A stretch of 64,000 nucleotides of DNA, taken from assembly GCF_030052815.1 (NCBI RefSeq), contig NC_079510.1:32441823-32505822 (forward strand), written 5' to 3'. Shown one piece after another: positions 35,138 through 47,388 of this stretch (position 1 is the stretch's first letter; each line of letters opens with the position of its first letter). This DNA comes from Hevea brasiliensis. Taxonomy: Eukaryota > Streptophyta > Magnoliopsida > Malpighiales > Euphorbiaceae. The notes under the pieces were generated by a model. The model did no database searches. It saw only the letters and a list, made by a program, of their open reading frames with translations, and was not told the DNA's origin. The translations under genes were made by a program, and so were the position numbers.

Positions 35138-36172
35138 ACCGTCCAAATTAGCTCACATCCTACCTGTAAAGACTACATACTCTGTGGCACAGTATGCCCA
35201 GCTCTACATTCGAGAAATAGTCAGATTGCATGGAGTTCCGGCTTCCATAATATCTGACAGAGGGCCCCAGTTCACTTCTCGGTTTTGGAGAAAGTTGCAG
35301 GAGGCACTTGGCACACAGTTAAACTTCAGTACGGCTTTTCACCCTCAGACAGACGGACAGTCCGAAAGGACAATTCAAACACTGGAAGACATGCTTCGCA
35401 TGAGTGTCTTGGATTTTGGAGGTCAATGGGATGAGCAGCTAGCTTTGGTGGAGTTTGCCTATAACAACAGTTATCACTCCAGCATAGGGATGGCACCCTA
35501 TGAGGCACTATATGGAAGAAAGTGTAGGTCTCCTCTGTGTTGGACAGAAATGGGGGAAGCGAAGGTGCATGATGTAGACCTAGTGCAGTACACTTCAGAG
35601 GTAGTTCCTTTAATCGAGAACGATCGAGGCGGCTTTCGATGAGCGTAAGAGTTATGCGGACCCAGACGGAGGGATGTGGAGTTTGCGATGGCGACTATGT
35701 ATTCCTGAAGGTTTCTCCAATGAAGGGAGTCATGAGATTTGGAAAGAAGGGCAAGTTGGCACCTCGGTATATTGGACCTTTTGAGGTTACGGATAGAGTT
35801 GGAGCAGTTGCCTACCGGTTGGAGCTACCACCCAACCTTTCTCACGTTCATCCCGTGTTTCACATCTCCATGCTCATGAAATACATTCCCAATCCTTCTC
35901 ATGTACTGCAGCCGGATGTGATAGAGATAAAAGAGAACTTGACATTTGAGGAGCAACCTGTAGCCATAGTGGACTACCAAGTAAGACAGCTAAGATCCAA
36001 ACAGATCCCTATGGTTAAGGTTTTGTGGAGGAGTCAGTCAGTGGAAGAATGCACCTGGGAGTCAGAACGGGACATGCGTAGCAAGTACCCTTACTTGTTC
36101 AATGTATAATCATGTACTTTATTCTGCCTTGTGTAAAAATTCGAGGACGAATTTTCTGTAAGGGGGGGAGAA
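35138..36172 (+). pseudogene. Truncated chromovirus integrase and chromodomain fragment
   Basis: The sequence starts abruptly within the integrase core, at the segment equivalent to 42694, and runs to the polypurine tract (about 36160-36172) before the LTR. It retains the second catalytic Asp region (IISDRGPQFTS), the Glu region (ERTIQTLEDML), the [10 protein letters not shown] and HPVFHISML motifs and a C-terminal chromodomain-like part ([12 protein letters not shown], then [14 protein letters not shown]). A frameshift near 35640 splits it (35184-35642 and 35639-36109). It is the tail of a second, mostly lost element sharing the LTR at 36173. Confidence 0.85.
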
Positions 36173-38706
36173 TGTAACACCCCAAAATTTTATTATTTAT
36201 GAGTATTTTTGGTATTTTAATTTTATTTAAATTTTAGGAATTTTTTTGAGATTTTTCGGATTTTAAAAATCGGGTTCGATTTTCTGAAAATATAAACTTT
36301 GATGATTTTTAAAAATTAATTTAAATACCACGTGGCAAAACTAAAAATATATTTGGAGTCTACGTATTTTTTTGAGTTTTATGGAATTTTTTCGAAATTT
36401 TTGGACCTCGTTTTCGGTCCCGAGGCAGAGTAAAAATTCAAAATTTTGTATTTTGAATCGAACCGGCAGAATCGAACCGGACCGGATCGGACCGATCGAA
36501 TCGGACCGGTCTCTTCTCTTTTTCTTCCTCCCGCGCGCGACGTTCCCTCCCCTCTTCTCTCTCTCGTTTCTCTCTCCTCTCCGCCCCGACCACGGCCAAT
36601 CGCGCCAGCCGGCCAGACGGCGTCGCCACCCGGCCAGCCGGTGCCGCTAACTGCCGATCCGGCCACCAATTGGACCGGGTCTTGTGTCCAAAATCATCTA
36701 CTCGGCGAGAGCTTTCCATAGACACCAAGAACGCTGAAATCCATCGAGCGGATTGTCCGATTTTTGCTCGGGAAGATTTTAGCCCATTTCGACTTTTGGG
36801 CTAGATTTCTCAAAAACCGTGAATCCCACGAGAAAACCGAGGCCACCAGCACGCTCCATTCGTCAAGAGCTTCGCAACGACATAAATTTCGAATTTTTCC
36901 GACACCGTTTTTCGGTGGGTCCCACGAAATTTCGCAGTGTTTTTCCGAGCATTTAATGAGCTTAGAAAATTCTGAAAAATTTATGTACTAACCCCCGTGT
37001 TATGGGCTTCGTGTAGGTATCATCGATTCGCGGAAATTCGACAGTTGACCGGGTCTGCAAATTTGGGCGAACCGGACCGTTCTGGAAAAGTCCCCGAATT
37101 GGATCGAGGTTTTGGCTAGCCCCCCATTGTCAGACGTCCCGAGCGCGTTCCCGAAGTCGGAATCGGCAAAGGTAAACCCGAACCTTGCTTTTTCCTAATT
37201 TTCTAGTGCTTAAATAGGATTAAAAATCCATAAAATATTCGTGGTAGCTTAGAAAATTACAATTCTTTTTGCAATAGCTTAGTAATATTGCTAAGGACCG
37301 CGGGGCAAAGTTTTATAATTTTTAGAGCTTGTTTGGGCAGTTTTTGCAAAAATGATCAATAATAAGGACTAAATTGAAATTTTGCGTATTGTGATGGATG
37401 ACTGATTTGATGGGCCCAGGAGGGGCTGTGTGATATGATTGAACTTTGGATATATGGATTGTGAGTATAGAAGTGTGTTTTGAACCCTTTTGCAGGTTGG
37501 GTAGGTCCTAGGTATAGGGGAGACTCTGCCGGATTTTCGGCACGACTTAGGACGTAATTGGTCTTTGCTTTGTTTGTATTAAGTCAGATCGTATTAAATA
37601 ATTGTAATATGATTGTCAGGTGAGCCGACCTTCTTCCTCCGCTTCCGCCACAAAGGTATCGTCAAGTCTGTGAGTAGAATATTAATTTTAATTGTAATTT
37701 CGATATTATTATATGTTCAGCATGCCCATGCATCACTTATATGCATATATTTATGTAGTTAAACCTTAGGCACGAATTATGTTGCATTTATAACTGTGAA
37801 AGTGCCATGTATGTTGTTGTGGTAATTTGGAGCAGTGTGCGTGCGTTGGCATGCGTGTGATGTGGTGTGGACTATGGATAGGACGGGTAGACACGGCTTG
37901 AGTTCTTCGCTGGGACCCGGTCCTTCGGGGTAGACACGGCTTGAGTTCTTCAGGACCCGATTTGGTATTTAAGTGGAAGTCCGAAATTGAGTTCTTCACT
38001 GCACCAAAGTTGGATTTAAGAGAGCTGTATAGGGGATCAGCTCCCATATATTATGATTGATGTTACAGGGTGCGTGAGTGCTCCAAATTACCTTTTTGAT
38101 GTTATGATGTGAAAATGATGTGGATGTTGCATTTCACTCTACAGGGTGCATTAGATTTAGATAGTTATAGAGATTATGGTTAAAATTGATATTTTACTCT
38201 CTGAGTCGAACGCTCACTCCTGTTCAATATTTTTCCAGGCCACAGGAGGATATTTTTGAGGTTAACCTGCTCCCTTTCCTCGCAGGTTGTTTATCAATAT
38301 TGTGTAATTTTATTAACTCTTAGAATTTCCGCATGTATTAGCAGTAATTATTTGAATTTGGTCTGTAATATTATTATCATGTTGGACCTGTAAACTTAAT
38401 ATTCTATGTCTGTTTTGATGGATTGGATGAGGGGCTGAGCTCCCGTTTATTATTATGTTGATGAGTATGTGGAGGGTGAGCTGAGCTCCCCAATTGACTA
38501 TATATTGTGTTTACAGGTCGGGTGAGTCGAAAACTCCCCGTTGGAAAGTCCATTTTATGGCCGGACTCTGTCCGTTTGTTTTCTTGATATTGGGCCCAAA
38601 TGGGCCTTAGAGTTGGGTTAATGAACAGTTAGGCTTACTACGGGCCTCGGGGCTTTAAGTCGCCTGTGTCCTAGTGCCGGTCCGGCCCATAGGTTGGGTC
38701 GTGACA
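36173..38706 (+). repeat. 5' LTR of the chromovirus
   Basis: 2534 bp, from TGTAACACCCC to GGTCGTGACA, preceded by a purine tract and followed after 4 bp by the PBS. It contains a GC-rich block (36525-36670) with a sequence different from that of the 3' LTR, and a short internal repeat GGTAGACACGGCTTGAGTTC (about 37885 and 37929). ORFs in the GC-rich block overlap on both strands and are not genes. Confidence 0.9.
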
Positions 38707-38710
38707 AATG

Positions 38711-38722
38711 TGGTATCAGAGC
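38711..38722 (+). other. Primer-binding site (tRNA-iMet type)
   Basis: TGGTATCAGAGC, 4 bp after the LTR end at 38706. Confidence 0.92.
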
Positions 38723-38934
38723 TTAGGCTCCAGATTCTTAGGGAAAAGTTGTCTAAAGTGTTGGGAAGAGTCTACTAGGTGTCACATGCGGAAAAATAGG
38801 GTCCATATTCGTCTTGCATTGTCGTCTTTGCTTCTAGTTTCTGCTTCATATATTGTGTGTAAATATGAGTCTATAGAGCTACGTAATGAGCAGTTTTGAA
38901 TTTTTGTGGGCTAATGCTGCTGAATTTCAGGAAA

Positions 38935-40219
38935 ATGCGTAGAAGCAGGAGAGCTGCCACTACACCAGAACCAGATGTGCCTGACGAGGTGTCGGCACAG
39001 GATGAGGCGCCTGCCCCGAGGAGGCGGGGTAGGAGGCCTAGAGCTGCTCAAGTAGAAGAGCAGCTACCCACAGTTCAGGAACAGTCTTTCATGGCACAGG
39101 GTCCCATGGACCCCATGGCAGCTACTCTAGCTGGTTTGCAGAGGACCATCGACATGATGGCACAGTACATGGTCCACCCTCCACAGCAGCAGCAGTCCAC
39201 CGCACCAAGAGGAGAACCTTACAAACAGATCATAAATTTTAAGATGTTGGTGCCTGGTACTTATGATGTGTCAGACGATGCATATCGGTTTTTGGATTCT
39301 ATGACGGCGAGAGCAGTCTGATTGACGGATAGAAGATTGATAGAGTGTATGCAGCATGTCATGGGGCCTATGCCTAGACAATGGATGAATGACTACATGT
39401 TACCCCGGATGGAGGGATTGACATGGGCTCAGTTTGTGGAACTTTTTATCAATCGGTTTGTGCCAGAAAGCTTCAGAGATCAGAAGTAGTGGGCCTTTGA
39501 GGCCTTAAGACAGAATGGCAGGTCTGTAGATGAATATGCTACAGAATTTCTGGAATTGAGCAGATATGCCCCTACAGCAGTAGCTACAGAGACTATGAAG
39601 GTGAAAAGATTCCTAAAGGGGCTTGACTGGAGGTATGCGAACCTGGCCATGATGTCGGATCAGTCTTTTGATGTGGTGGTTGATCGAGCCAGACAGATTG
39701 AGATTAGCTATACTGCGGATGACAGTGGGAGAGCAAAGAAAAAAAGAGCAGAGGGTTCGTCAGGTGTTCCCCACATGGGTACTACGGATAGTGGTGGCCA
39801 AACTACTTACAGAGGAAGAAGCAGGAATAAGAGGAGTGGTTTTAGACACAAATCCCGAGGGTTCAGACCAGGGTACGGATCCAGCAGTGGTAACAGCTCG
39901 AGTGCGGTAGTTACGGCTCAGTTCAGGATCCTCTTTGGCACCGTGTGCACAGTGTGGAAGAGCACATTCAGGACCTTGTTTGATGGGGTCAGGAGTATGC
40001 TTCAGGTGTGGCCAACCAGGTCACTTTGCTAGAGAATGTCCCGTTTTCAGTGAGCCACAGATGGGATCACAGGGTTCTGTTGCTAATGTTCCTCGCCAGT
40101 TGTATCCGGGTACTTCCAACATGGCGGCGATCGATTCGATGGCCAGGCCGAGGACAAGGGGCGTGGATTTGGAGGCGGTCGAGGTAGAAGTCGATGTCGA
40201 GTTACGCCACTCGGGGTAG
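38935..40219 (+). pseudogene. Chromovirus gag (broken)
   Basis: The ATG at 38935 opens MRRSRRAATTPEP, an Arg/Pro/Ala-rich N-terminus, followed by the gag core (MAATLAGLQRTIDMM, FVELFINRFVP, ALRQNGRSVDEYATEFLELS, VKRFLKGL). The CCHC knuckle CFRCGQPGHFARECP is at about 39992-40036. Breaks: TGA at 39319-39321, TAG at about 39487 and a frameshift near 39920 just before the zinc-knuckle part. The product would be the capsid and nucleocapsid protein that packages element RNA. Confidence 0.88.
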
Positions 40220-40293
40220 GGGTCAAGCTCGGGTTTTCACCCCGACCCACCAGATGCTCGAGCTTCCAATGCGATCGTGGCGGTATTCTTCCT

Positions 40294-41691
40294 GTGCATT
40301 CTTATGAGGCTCGTGTTTTGATAGATCCGGGTGCTACGCACTCATTTGTCTCCCCTGTGTTTGCCATGAGGTTGGGTAGAAACCCCACAACTTTAGAGTG
40401 TCCTTTGTCAGTAGCTACCCCACTTAGTGACAACATAGATGTAGATATGGTTTTTCCGGGTAGCCCGGTGTTAGTGGATGGAAAGATCCTCCCAGCAGAC
40501 TTGGTTCCTCTACCAGTAATGGATTTCGATGTAATCCTGGGGATGGATTGGTTGGCAACTCATTATGCCACCTTAGACTGCAGGAACAAAAAGGTGTATT
40601 TCCACATACCTGGTGTGGAAGAATTTAGCTTTGATGGTGACAGGAGCGTGGCTCCATATAATTTGGTGTCAGCAATTAGTGCCAGAAAAATGTTGAGGCG
40701 TGGATGCCAAGGGTATTTGGCATTGGTGAGAGATGCATCTGTAGAAGGTGTCAGCATGGAAAATGTTCCTGTTGTCAGAGAATTTATGGATGTCTTCCCA
40801 GAGGAGCTTCCAGGGTTGCCACCAGGAAGGGAAATAGAGTTTTGTATTGATGTTGTGCCGGGTACAAACCCCATATCCATGCCACCTTACAGGATGGCAC
40901 CAACAGAATTGAAAGAGTTGAAGGAACAACTACAAGAGCTTTTGGACAAGGGTTTTATACGTCCGAGCACTTCACCTTGGGGCGCTCCTGTTTTATTTGT
41001 GAGAAAGAAGGATGGGTCATTGTGGTTGTGTATCGACTACAGACAGCTGAACAAGGTAACAGTGAAGAACAAGTATCCACTTCCTCGGATCGATGATCTG
41101 TTTGATCAGCTCCAAGGAGCTAGATTCTTTTCCAAGGTAGACTTGCGATCAGGCTACCATCAGTTGAGAATCAGGAATAAGGACGTGTCCAAAACGGCTT
41201 TTAGAACAAGATATGGTCATCATGAGTTCTTGGTGATGTCTTTTGGACTCACTAATGCACAAGCAGCCTTCATGGACTTGATGAACAGGGTGTTCAAGCC
41301 ATTTTTGGACCGTTTTGTCATCGTATTCATAGATGACATTTTAGTATACTCTCGGACCGAGGAAGAGCACGTGTGGCACTTGAGGATGGTGTTGCAGACT
41401 TTAAGGGAGCACCAGCTATATGCCAAATTTTCAAAATGTGAATTTTGGCTAGAAAGCATCTCATTCTTGGGACACGTGGTTTCTAGTGACGGCATTCAAG
41501 TGGATCCCAAGAAAATTGAAGCTGTAACTGATTGGCTTAGGCCTACAACAGTCACTGAGGTGCGAAGTTTTCTGGGTTTAGCTGGCTACTATAGGCGTTT
41601 TGTACAAGATTTCTCCAGGATAGCGGCTCCCCTAACTAAGTTGACCAGGAAGAATGTTCCATTCATTTGGACATGGATATTTGTGAGGTGA
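40294..41691 (+). pseudogene. Chromovirus protease and reverse transcriptase part of pol
   Basis: 465 open codons. Order: retropepsin with [11 protein letters not shown] (about 7-24; the usual DSG reads DPG, catalytic Asp kept) and DVILGMDWL; the linker with [12 protein letters not shown] and [17 protein letters not shown] with [27 protein letters not shown] and the FIDDILVYS active-site box; then [11 protein letters not shown]. The frame is lost at about 41680, directly before RNase H. Elsewhere RT is intact in sequence, so this is a fairly young copy broken by few events. Confidence 0.9.
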
Positions 41692-43668
41692 GTTTCCAGA
41701 AGCTTAAGGAGTGTCTAACCACTGCCCCTGTGTTGACACTACCTGTGAGTGGTGAAGGATACACCGTGTATTGTGACGCCTCCAGAGTTGGCCTAGGGTG
41801 TGTTTTGATGCAGAGTAGAAAGGTAGTGGCTTATGCTTCAAGGCAGCTGAAGAGGCATGAGCAGAACTACCCCACCCATGATTTGGAAATGGCGGCTGTA
41901 ATCTTTGCACTTAAAATCTGGAGACACTACCTGTATGGTGAAGTGTGCGAGATATACACCGACCACAAGAGTTTAAAGTACATCTTCCAACAGAGGGATT
42001 TAAACTTGAGACAGAGGAGATGGATGGAGCTTCTGAAAGACTATGATTGCACCATCCAGTACCACCCTGGGAAGGCCAATGTTGTGGCAGATGCTTTGAG
42101 CAGAAAATCTTCTGGCAGTTTGGCGCACATTTCTATAGAGAAGAGACCATTGATTCAGGAGGCACATGAGTTGATGGATCAAGGTTTAATCCTAGATCTT
42201 TTAGATGAGGGGGTATTGTTGGCTCACTTTTCAGTGAGGCCAGACTTGAGGGACAGAGTTAGAGTTTCCCAGCACAGAGACCAACAATTGATGAAGATTA
42301 TAGAGAGAGTACAGCAAGGTGAAGGTGGTGAGTTTGGATTTGCCAATGATGGCGCCCTAGTGCATGGTTCTAGGATATGTGTGCCCGATGTAGACGACCT
42401 CAGGAATGAAATCATGCGAGAGGCACACTACACACTATACAGTGTCCACCCAGGTTCCACCAAAATGTACCATGATGTGAAAGATAGCTACTGGTGGAAT
42501 GGCATGAAGAGAGACATAGCAGACTTTGTGTCTAAGTGCTTGACTTGTCAGAAGGTGAAGTTTGAACACCAGAGACCGTCAGGGAAGCTGCAAGAGCTCC
42601 CTATCCCAGAATGGAAGTGGGAAATGATCACTATGGATTTTGTGACTGGGTTGCCTCGTACCACGCGAGGATATGATTCGATATGGGTAATTGTAGACCG
42701 CTTGACCAAATCAGCTCACTTCCTACCTGTAAAGACTACATACTGTGGGCACGGATGCCCGCTCTACATTCGAGAAATAGTCGATTGCATGGAGTTCCGC
42801 TTCCATAATATCCGACAGAGGGCCCATTCACTTCTCGGTTTTGGAGAAAGTTGCAGGAGGCACTTGGCACACGATTGAACTTCGATGCGGCTTTCCACCC
42901 TCGCATGCACGGACAAATTGAAAGGACAATCCAAACATCGAAGACATGCTTCGCATGAGTGTCTTGGATTTTGGAGGTCAATGGGATGAGCAATAGCTGT
43001 GGTGGAGTTTGCCGATAACAACAGGTATCACTCCAGCATAGGGATGGCACCCTAAGAGGCACTATATGGAAGAAAGTGTAGGTCTCCTCTGTGTTGGACA
43101 GAAATGGGGAAAGCGAAGGTGCATGATGTAGACCTAGTGCAGTACACTTGAGGTAGTTCCTTTAATCGAGGAACGATCGAGGGCGGCTTTCGATGAAGCG
43201 TAAGAGTTATGTAGACCCCAGACGGAGGGATGTGGAGTTTGCAGTGGGCGACTATGTATTCCTGAAGGTTTCTCCAATGAAGGGAGTCATGAGATTTGGA
43301 AAGAAGGGCAAGTTGGCACCTCGGTATATTGGACCTTTTGAGGTTACGGATAGAGTTGAGCAGCGATTGCCTCTGGGTTGGAGCTACCACCCAACCTTTC
43401 TCACGTTCATCCCGTGTTTCACATCTCCATGCTCATGAAATACATTCCCAATCCTTCTCATGTACTGCAGCCGGATGTGATAGAGATAAAAGAGAACTTG
43501 ACATTTGAGGAGAAACCTGTAGCCATAGTGGACTACCAAGTAAGACAGCTAAGATCCAAACAGATCCCTATGGTTAAGGTTTTGTGGAGGAGTCAGTCAG
43601 TGGAAGAATGCACCTGGGAGTCAGAACGGGACATGCGTAGCAAGTACCCTTACTTGTTCAATGTATAA
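41667..43668 (+). pseudogene. Chromovirus RNase H, integrase and chromodomain part of pol
   Basis: 41667-42878 is open and gives RNase H ([30 protein letters not shown]) and the integrase N-terminal zinc-binding region (H near 42428 and 42450, CLTC at about 42538-42549), then MDFVTGLP with the first catalytic Asp. From about 42740 to 43380 many one- to three-base differences from the sister fragment at 35184-36109 scramble the frame. 43378-43668 is open again for the chromodomain part ending SKYPYLFNV. Confidence 0.9.
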
Positions 43669-43731
43669 TCATGTACTTTATTCTGCCTTGTGTAAAAATT
43701 CGAGGACGAATTTTCTGTAAGAGGGGGAGAA

Positions 43732-46348
43732 TGTAACACCCCAAAATTTTATTATTTATGAGTATTTTTGGTATTTTAATTTTATTTAAATTTTAGGAAT
43801 TTTTTTGAGATTTTTCGGATTTTAAAAATCGGGTTCGATTTTCCGAAAATATAAACTTTGATGATTTTTAAAAATTAATTTAAAGACCACGTGGCAAAAC
43901 TAAAAATATATTTGGAGTCTACGTATTTTTCTGAGTTTTATGAAATTTTTTCGGAATTTTTGGACCTCGTTTTTGGTCCCGAGGCAGAGTAAAAATTCAA
44001 AATTTTGTATTTCGAATCGAACCGGCCGAATCGAACCGGACCGGACCGGATCGGACCGGTCGAATCGGACCGGTCTCTTCTCTTTTTCTTCCTCCCGCGC
44101 GCGACGTTCCCTCCCCTCTTCTCTCTCTCGTTTCTCTCTCCTCTCGCTGACCACCGGCCGCCAGCCAGAGACCGTCGTCACGCCCATTGACCCGGCCGTG
44201 CCGCGCCGGCAATGGAAAAACGCGCGCAAAAATGCCCCTGCGCGCGCGCGCCGCTCCAGTTTCCCCGGCCAAATCCGGCCGATCCGGCCACCAATTGGAC
44301 CTGGTCTTGTGTCCAAAATCATCTACTCGGCGAGAGCTTTCCATAGACACTAAGAACGCCGAAATCCATCGAGCGGATTGTCCGATTTTTGCTCGGGAAG
44401 ATTTTAGCCCATTTCGACTTTTGGGCTAGATTTCTCAAAAACCGTGAATCCCACGAGAAAACCGAGGCCACCAGCACGCTCCATTCGTCGAGAGCTTCGC
44501 AACGACATAAATTTCGAATTTTTCCGACACCGTTTTTTGGTGGGTCCCACGGAATTTCGCAGTGTTTTTCCGAGCATTTAATGAGCTTAGAAAATTCTGA
44601 AAAATTTATGTACTAACCCCCGTGTTATGGGCTTCGTGTAGGTATCCTCGATTCGCGGAAATTCGACAGTTGACCAGGTTTGCAAATTTCGGGCCAGACA
44701 GACCCGTTACCAGAAAAGTCCCCGAATTGGATCGAGGTTTTGGCTAGCCCCCCATTGTCAGACGTCCCGAGTGCGTTCCCGAAGTTGGAATCGGCAAAGG
44801 TAAACCCGAACCTTGCTTTTTCATAATTTTCTAGTGCTTAAATAGGATTAAAAATCCATAAAATATTCGTGGTAGCTTAGAAAATTACGATTCTTTTTGC
44901 AATAGCTTAGTAATATTGCTAAGGACCGCGGGGTATAGTTTTATAATTTTTAGAGCTTGTTTGGGCAGTTTTTGCAAAAATGATCAATAATAAAGACTAA
45001 ATTGAAATTTTGCGTATTGTGATGGATGACTGATTTGATGGGCCCAGGAGGGGCTGTGTGATATGATTGAACTGTGGATACATGGATTGTGAGTATAGAA
45101 GTGTGTTTTGAACCCTTTTGCAGGTTGGGTAGGTCCTAAGTATAGGGGAGACTCTGCCGGATTTTCGGCACGACTTAGGACGTAATTGGTCTTTGCTTTG
45201 TTTGTATTGAGTCAGATCGTATTAAATAAATGTAATATGATTGTCAGGTGAGCCGGGACAGCCTTCTTTCTCCGCCCAGCCGCCACAGTGACTGTCGTCA
45301 AGTCTGTGAGTAGAATATTAATTTTAATTGTAATTTCGATATTATTATATGTTCAGCATGCCCATGCATCACTTATATGCATATATTTATGTAGTTAAAC
45401 CTTAGGCACGAATTATGTTGCATTTATAACTGTGAAAGTGCCATGTATGTTGTTGTGGTAATTTGGAGCAGTGTGCGTGCGTTGGCGTGCGTGTGATGTG
45501 GTGTGGACTATGGATAGGACGGGTAGACACGGCTTGAGTTCTTCGCTGGGACCCGGTCCTTCGGGGTAGACACGGCTTGAGTTCTTCGCTGGGACCCCGA
45601 TTTGGTATTTAAGTGGAAGTCCGAGCTGAGTTCTTCGCTGGCACCAGGTTGGATTTAAGAGAGCTGTATAGGGGATCAGCTCCCATATATTATGATTGAT
45701 GTTACAGGGTGCGTGAGTGCTCCAAATTACCTTTTTGATGTTATGATGTGAAAATGATGTGGATGTTGCATTTCACTCTACAGGGTGCATTAGATTTAGA
45801 TAGTTATAGAGATTATGGTTAAAATTGATATTTTACTCTCTGAGTCGAACGCTCACTCCTGTTCAATATTTTTCCAGGCCACAGGAGGATATTTTTGAGG
45901 TTAACCTGCTCCCTTTCCTCGCAGGTTGTTTATCAATGTTGTGTAATTTTATTAACTCTTAGAATTTCCGCATGTGTTAGCAGTAATTATTTGAATTTGG
46001 TCTGTAATATTATTATCATGTTGGACCTGTAAACTTAATATTCTATGTCTGTTTTGATGGATTGGATGAGGGAGCTGAGCTCCCGTTTATTATTATGTTG
46101 ATGAGTATGTGGAGGGTGAGCTGAGCTCCCCAATTGACTATATATTGTGTTTACAGGTCGGGTGAGTCGAAAACTCCCCGTTGGAAAGTCCATTTTATGG
46201 CCGGACTCTGTCCGTTTGTTTTCTTGATATTGGGCCCAAATGGGCCTTAGAGTTGGGTTAATGAACAGTTAGGCTTACTACGGGCCTCGGGGGCTTTAAG
46301 CTGGCCCAGGTCCTAGTGCCGGTCCGGCCCATAGGTTGGGTCGTGACA
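43732..46348 (+). repeat. 3' LTR of the chromovirus
   Basis: 2617 bp, TGTAACACCCC to GGTCGTGACA, preceded by the purine tract AAGAGGGGGAGAA. It is very similar to the 5' LTR except for the GC-rich block (44130-44285), which is about 80 bp longer and largely different, with runs of CGCGCG. The flank right of the LTR begins ACAAA; no matching left target duplication is available because of the extra integrase fragment. Confidence 0.9.
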
Positions 46349-46478
46349 ACAAAACAGATAAATGGGATTTAAATAAAAATTTTTCTTATAAAATATTTTA
46401 CTGATTGCCCCACACTATAAATTATTTAAATTAAATTATGCAACAAACTAAATAACTACTAAACTAGATATGAAGTTA

Positions 46479-46664
46479 GAATTGTGCGCGGTTCTTGGGG
46501 AAATCAAACCAAACTGAAAAATTGTACCGAATCGACAGGAACCGTACTGAATAAAATTTATTTTGATACTTTGATTCGGTTCTGGTTCTTCACTAAGAAC
46601 TGAACCAGAAGCGTACCGAAATTGAATTGAAACAGTACCGAATCGAAATCGAACTGAGAATCGA

Positions 46665-46709
<45 letters not shown>

Positions 46710-46887
46710 GTTTTTTTTAAGATGTATTATATACTTTCAATATAATTATATATACTTATGTATGTATATATAATTATGAACTAAATATAACTTAATATTA
46801 CATTTCATTTTTCTATATTTTCTTTATAATTTTAGTTATAAATACATTACATTACCTTATCATTCTTAATTATAAATATACTATTAT

Positions 46888-46948
<61 letters not shown>

Positions 46949-47388
46949 TCTTAATTATATTAGGATCTTATAGTTAAATATTATATGATTAATAAACAGT
47001 TAAAATGTATATTATATAATATGCTATTATATTATATAATATATTTAATCCTAAATTATATGTACACCTTATAATTAAAGATTATATAATTTAGATATAA
47101 CTAAAAGATATACTATATGATATATTATGCATTAATAACTTAATTCAAAACTTAAATATTAATTCAAGTATAACTTTTTAATGAAATAATTATATAAAAA
47201 TTATTTTAAGAACCAAGAACCGAACTGGAATCGTACCAAACCGAACCAAAACAAAAGAACCAAGAACTGTACCGAACTAAAATCGAAACAATGAAGAACC
47301 AAACTGAAGCTGTACCAAAATTTTGAAATTCCAATTCGATTCTGGTTTCTAGACAAATCACGAACTAAACTGGAACCGAACACCCCTA
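46479..47388. mobile_element. hAT-like non-autonomous element (ACCGAA-rich), unit 2
   Basis: The left end (GAATTGTGCGCGGTTC) and right end read inward (TAGGGGTGTTCGGTTC) match at 11 of 16 positions. TGAAGTTA before the left end resembles TGAAGGCA after the unit 1 copy, an 8 bp duplication as hAT elements make. Interior: no coding sequence, two long (TA)n runs (46668-46707 and 46890-46944) and many ACCGAA words. The truncated unit 1 copy is 22196-22639. Confidence 0.45.

Larger units (their letters stand above)
36173..46348 (+). mobile_element. Ty3/gypsy chromovirus (Tekay/Del-like), LTR to LTR
   Basis: Two related LTRs (36173-38706 and 43732-46348) flank a PBS, gag, protease, RT, RNase H, integrase and chromodomain in Ty3/gypsy order, with a polypurine tract (43719-43731) before the 3' LTR. 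The C-terminal chromodomain places it in the chromoviruses; the ~2.5 kb LTRs starting TGTAACACCCC fit Tekay/Del. Total length is about 10.2 kb. Coding frames are broken in several places, so this copy is not autonomous. It splits duplication unit 2, so it arrived after the duplication or into one copy only. It is on the opposite strand to the ATPase genes. Confidence 0.9.

Noticed and set aside
36372..36728. Overlapping ORFs on both strands in the LTR (also at 43900-44429)
   Set aside because: Caused by the GC-rich block of the LTR; no conserved protein, and the two LTRs differ there.
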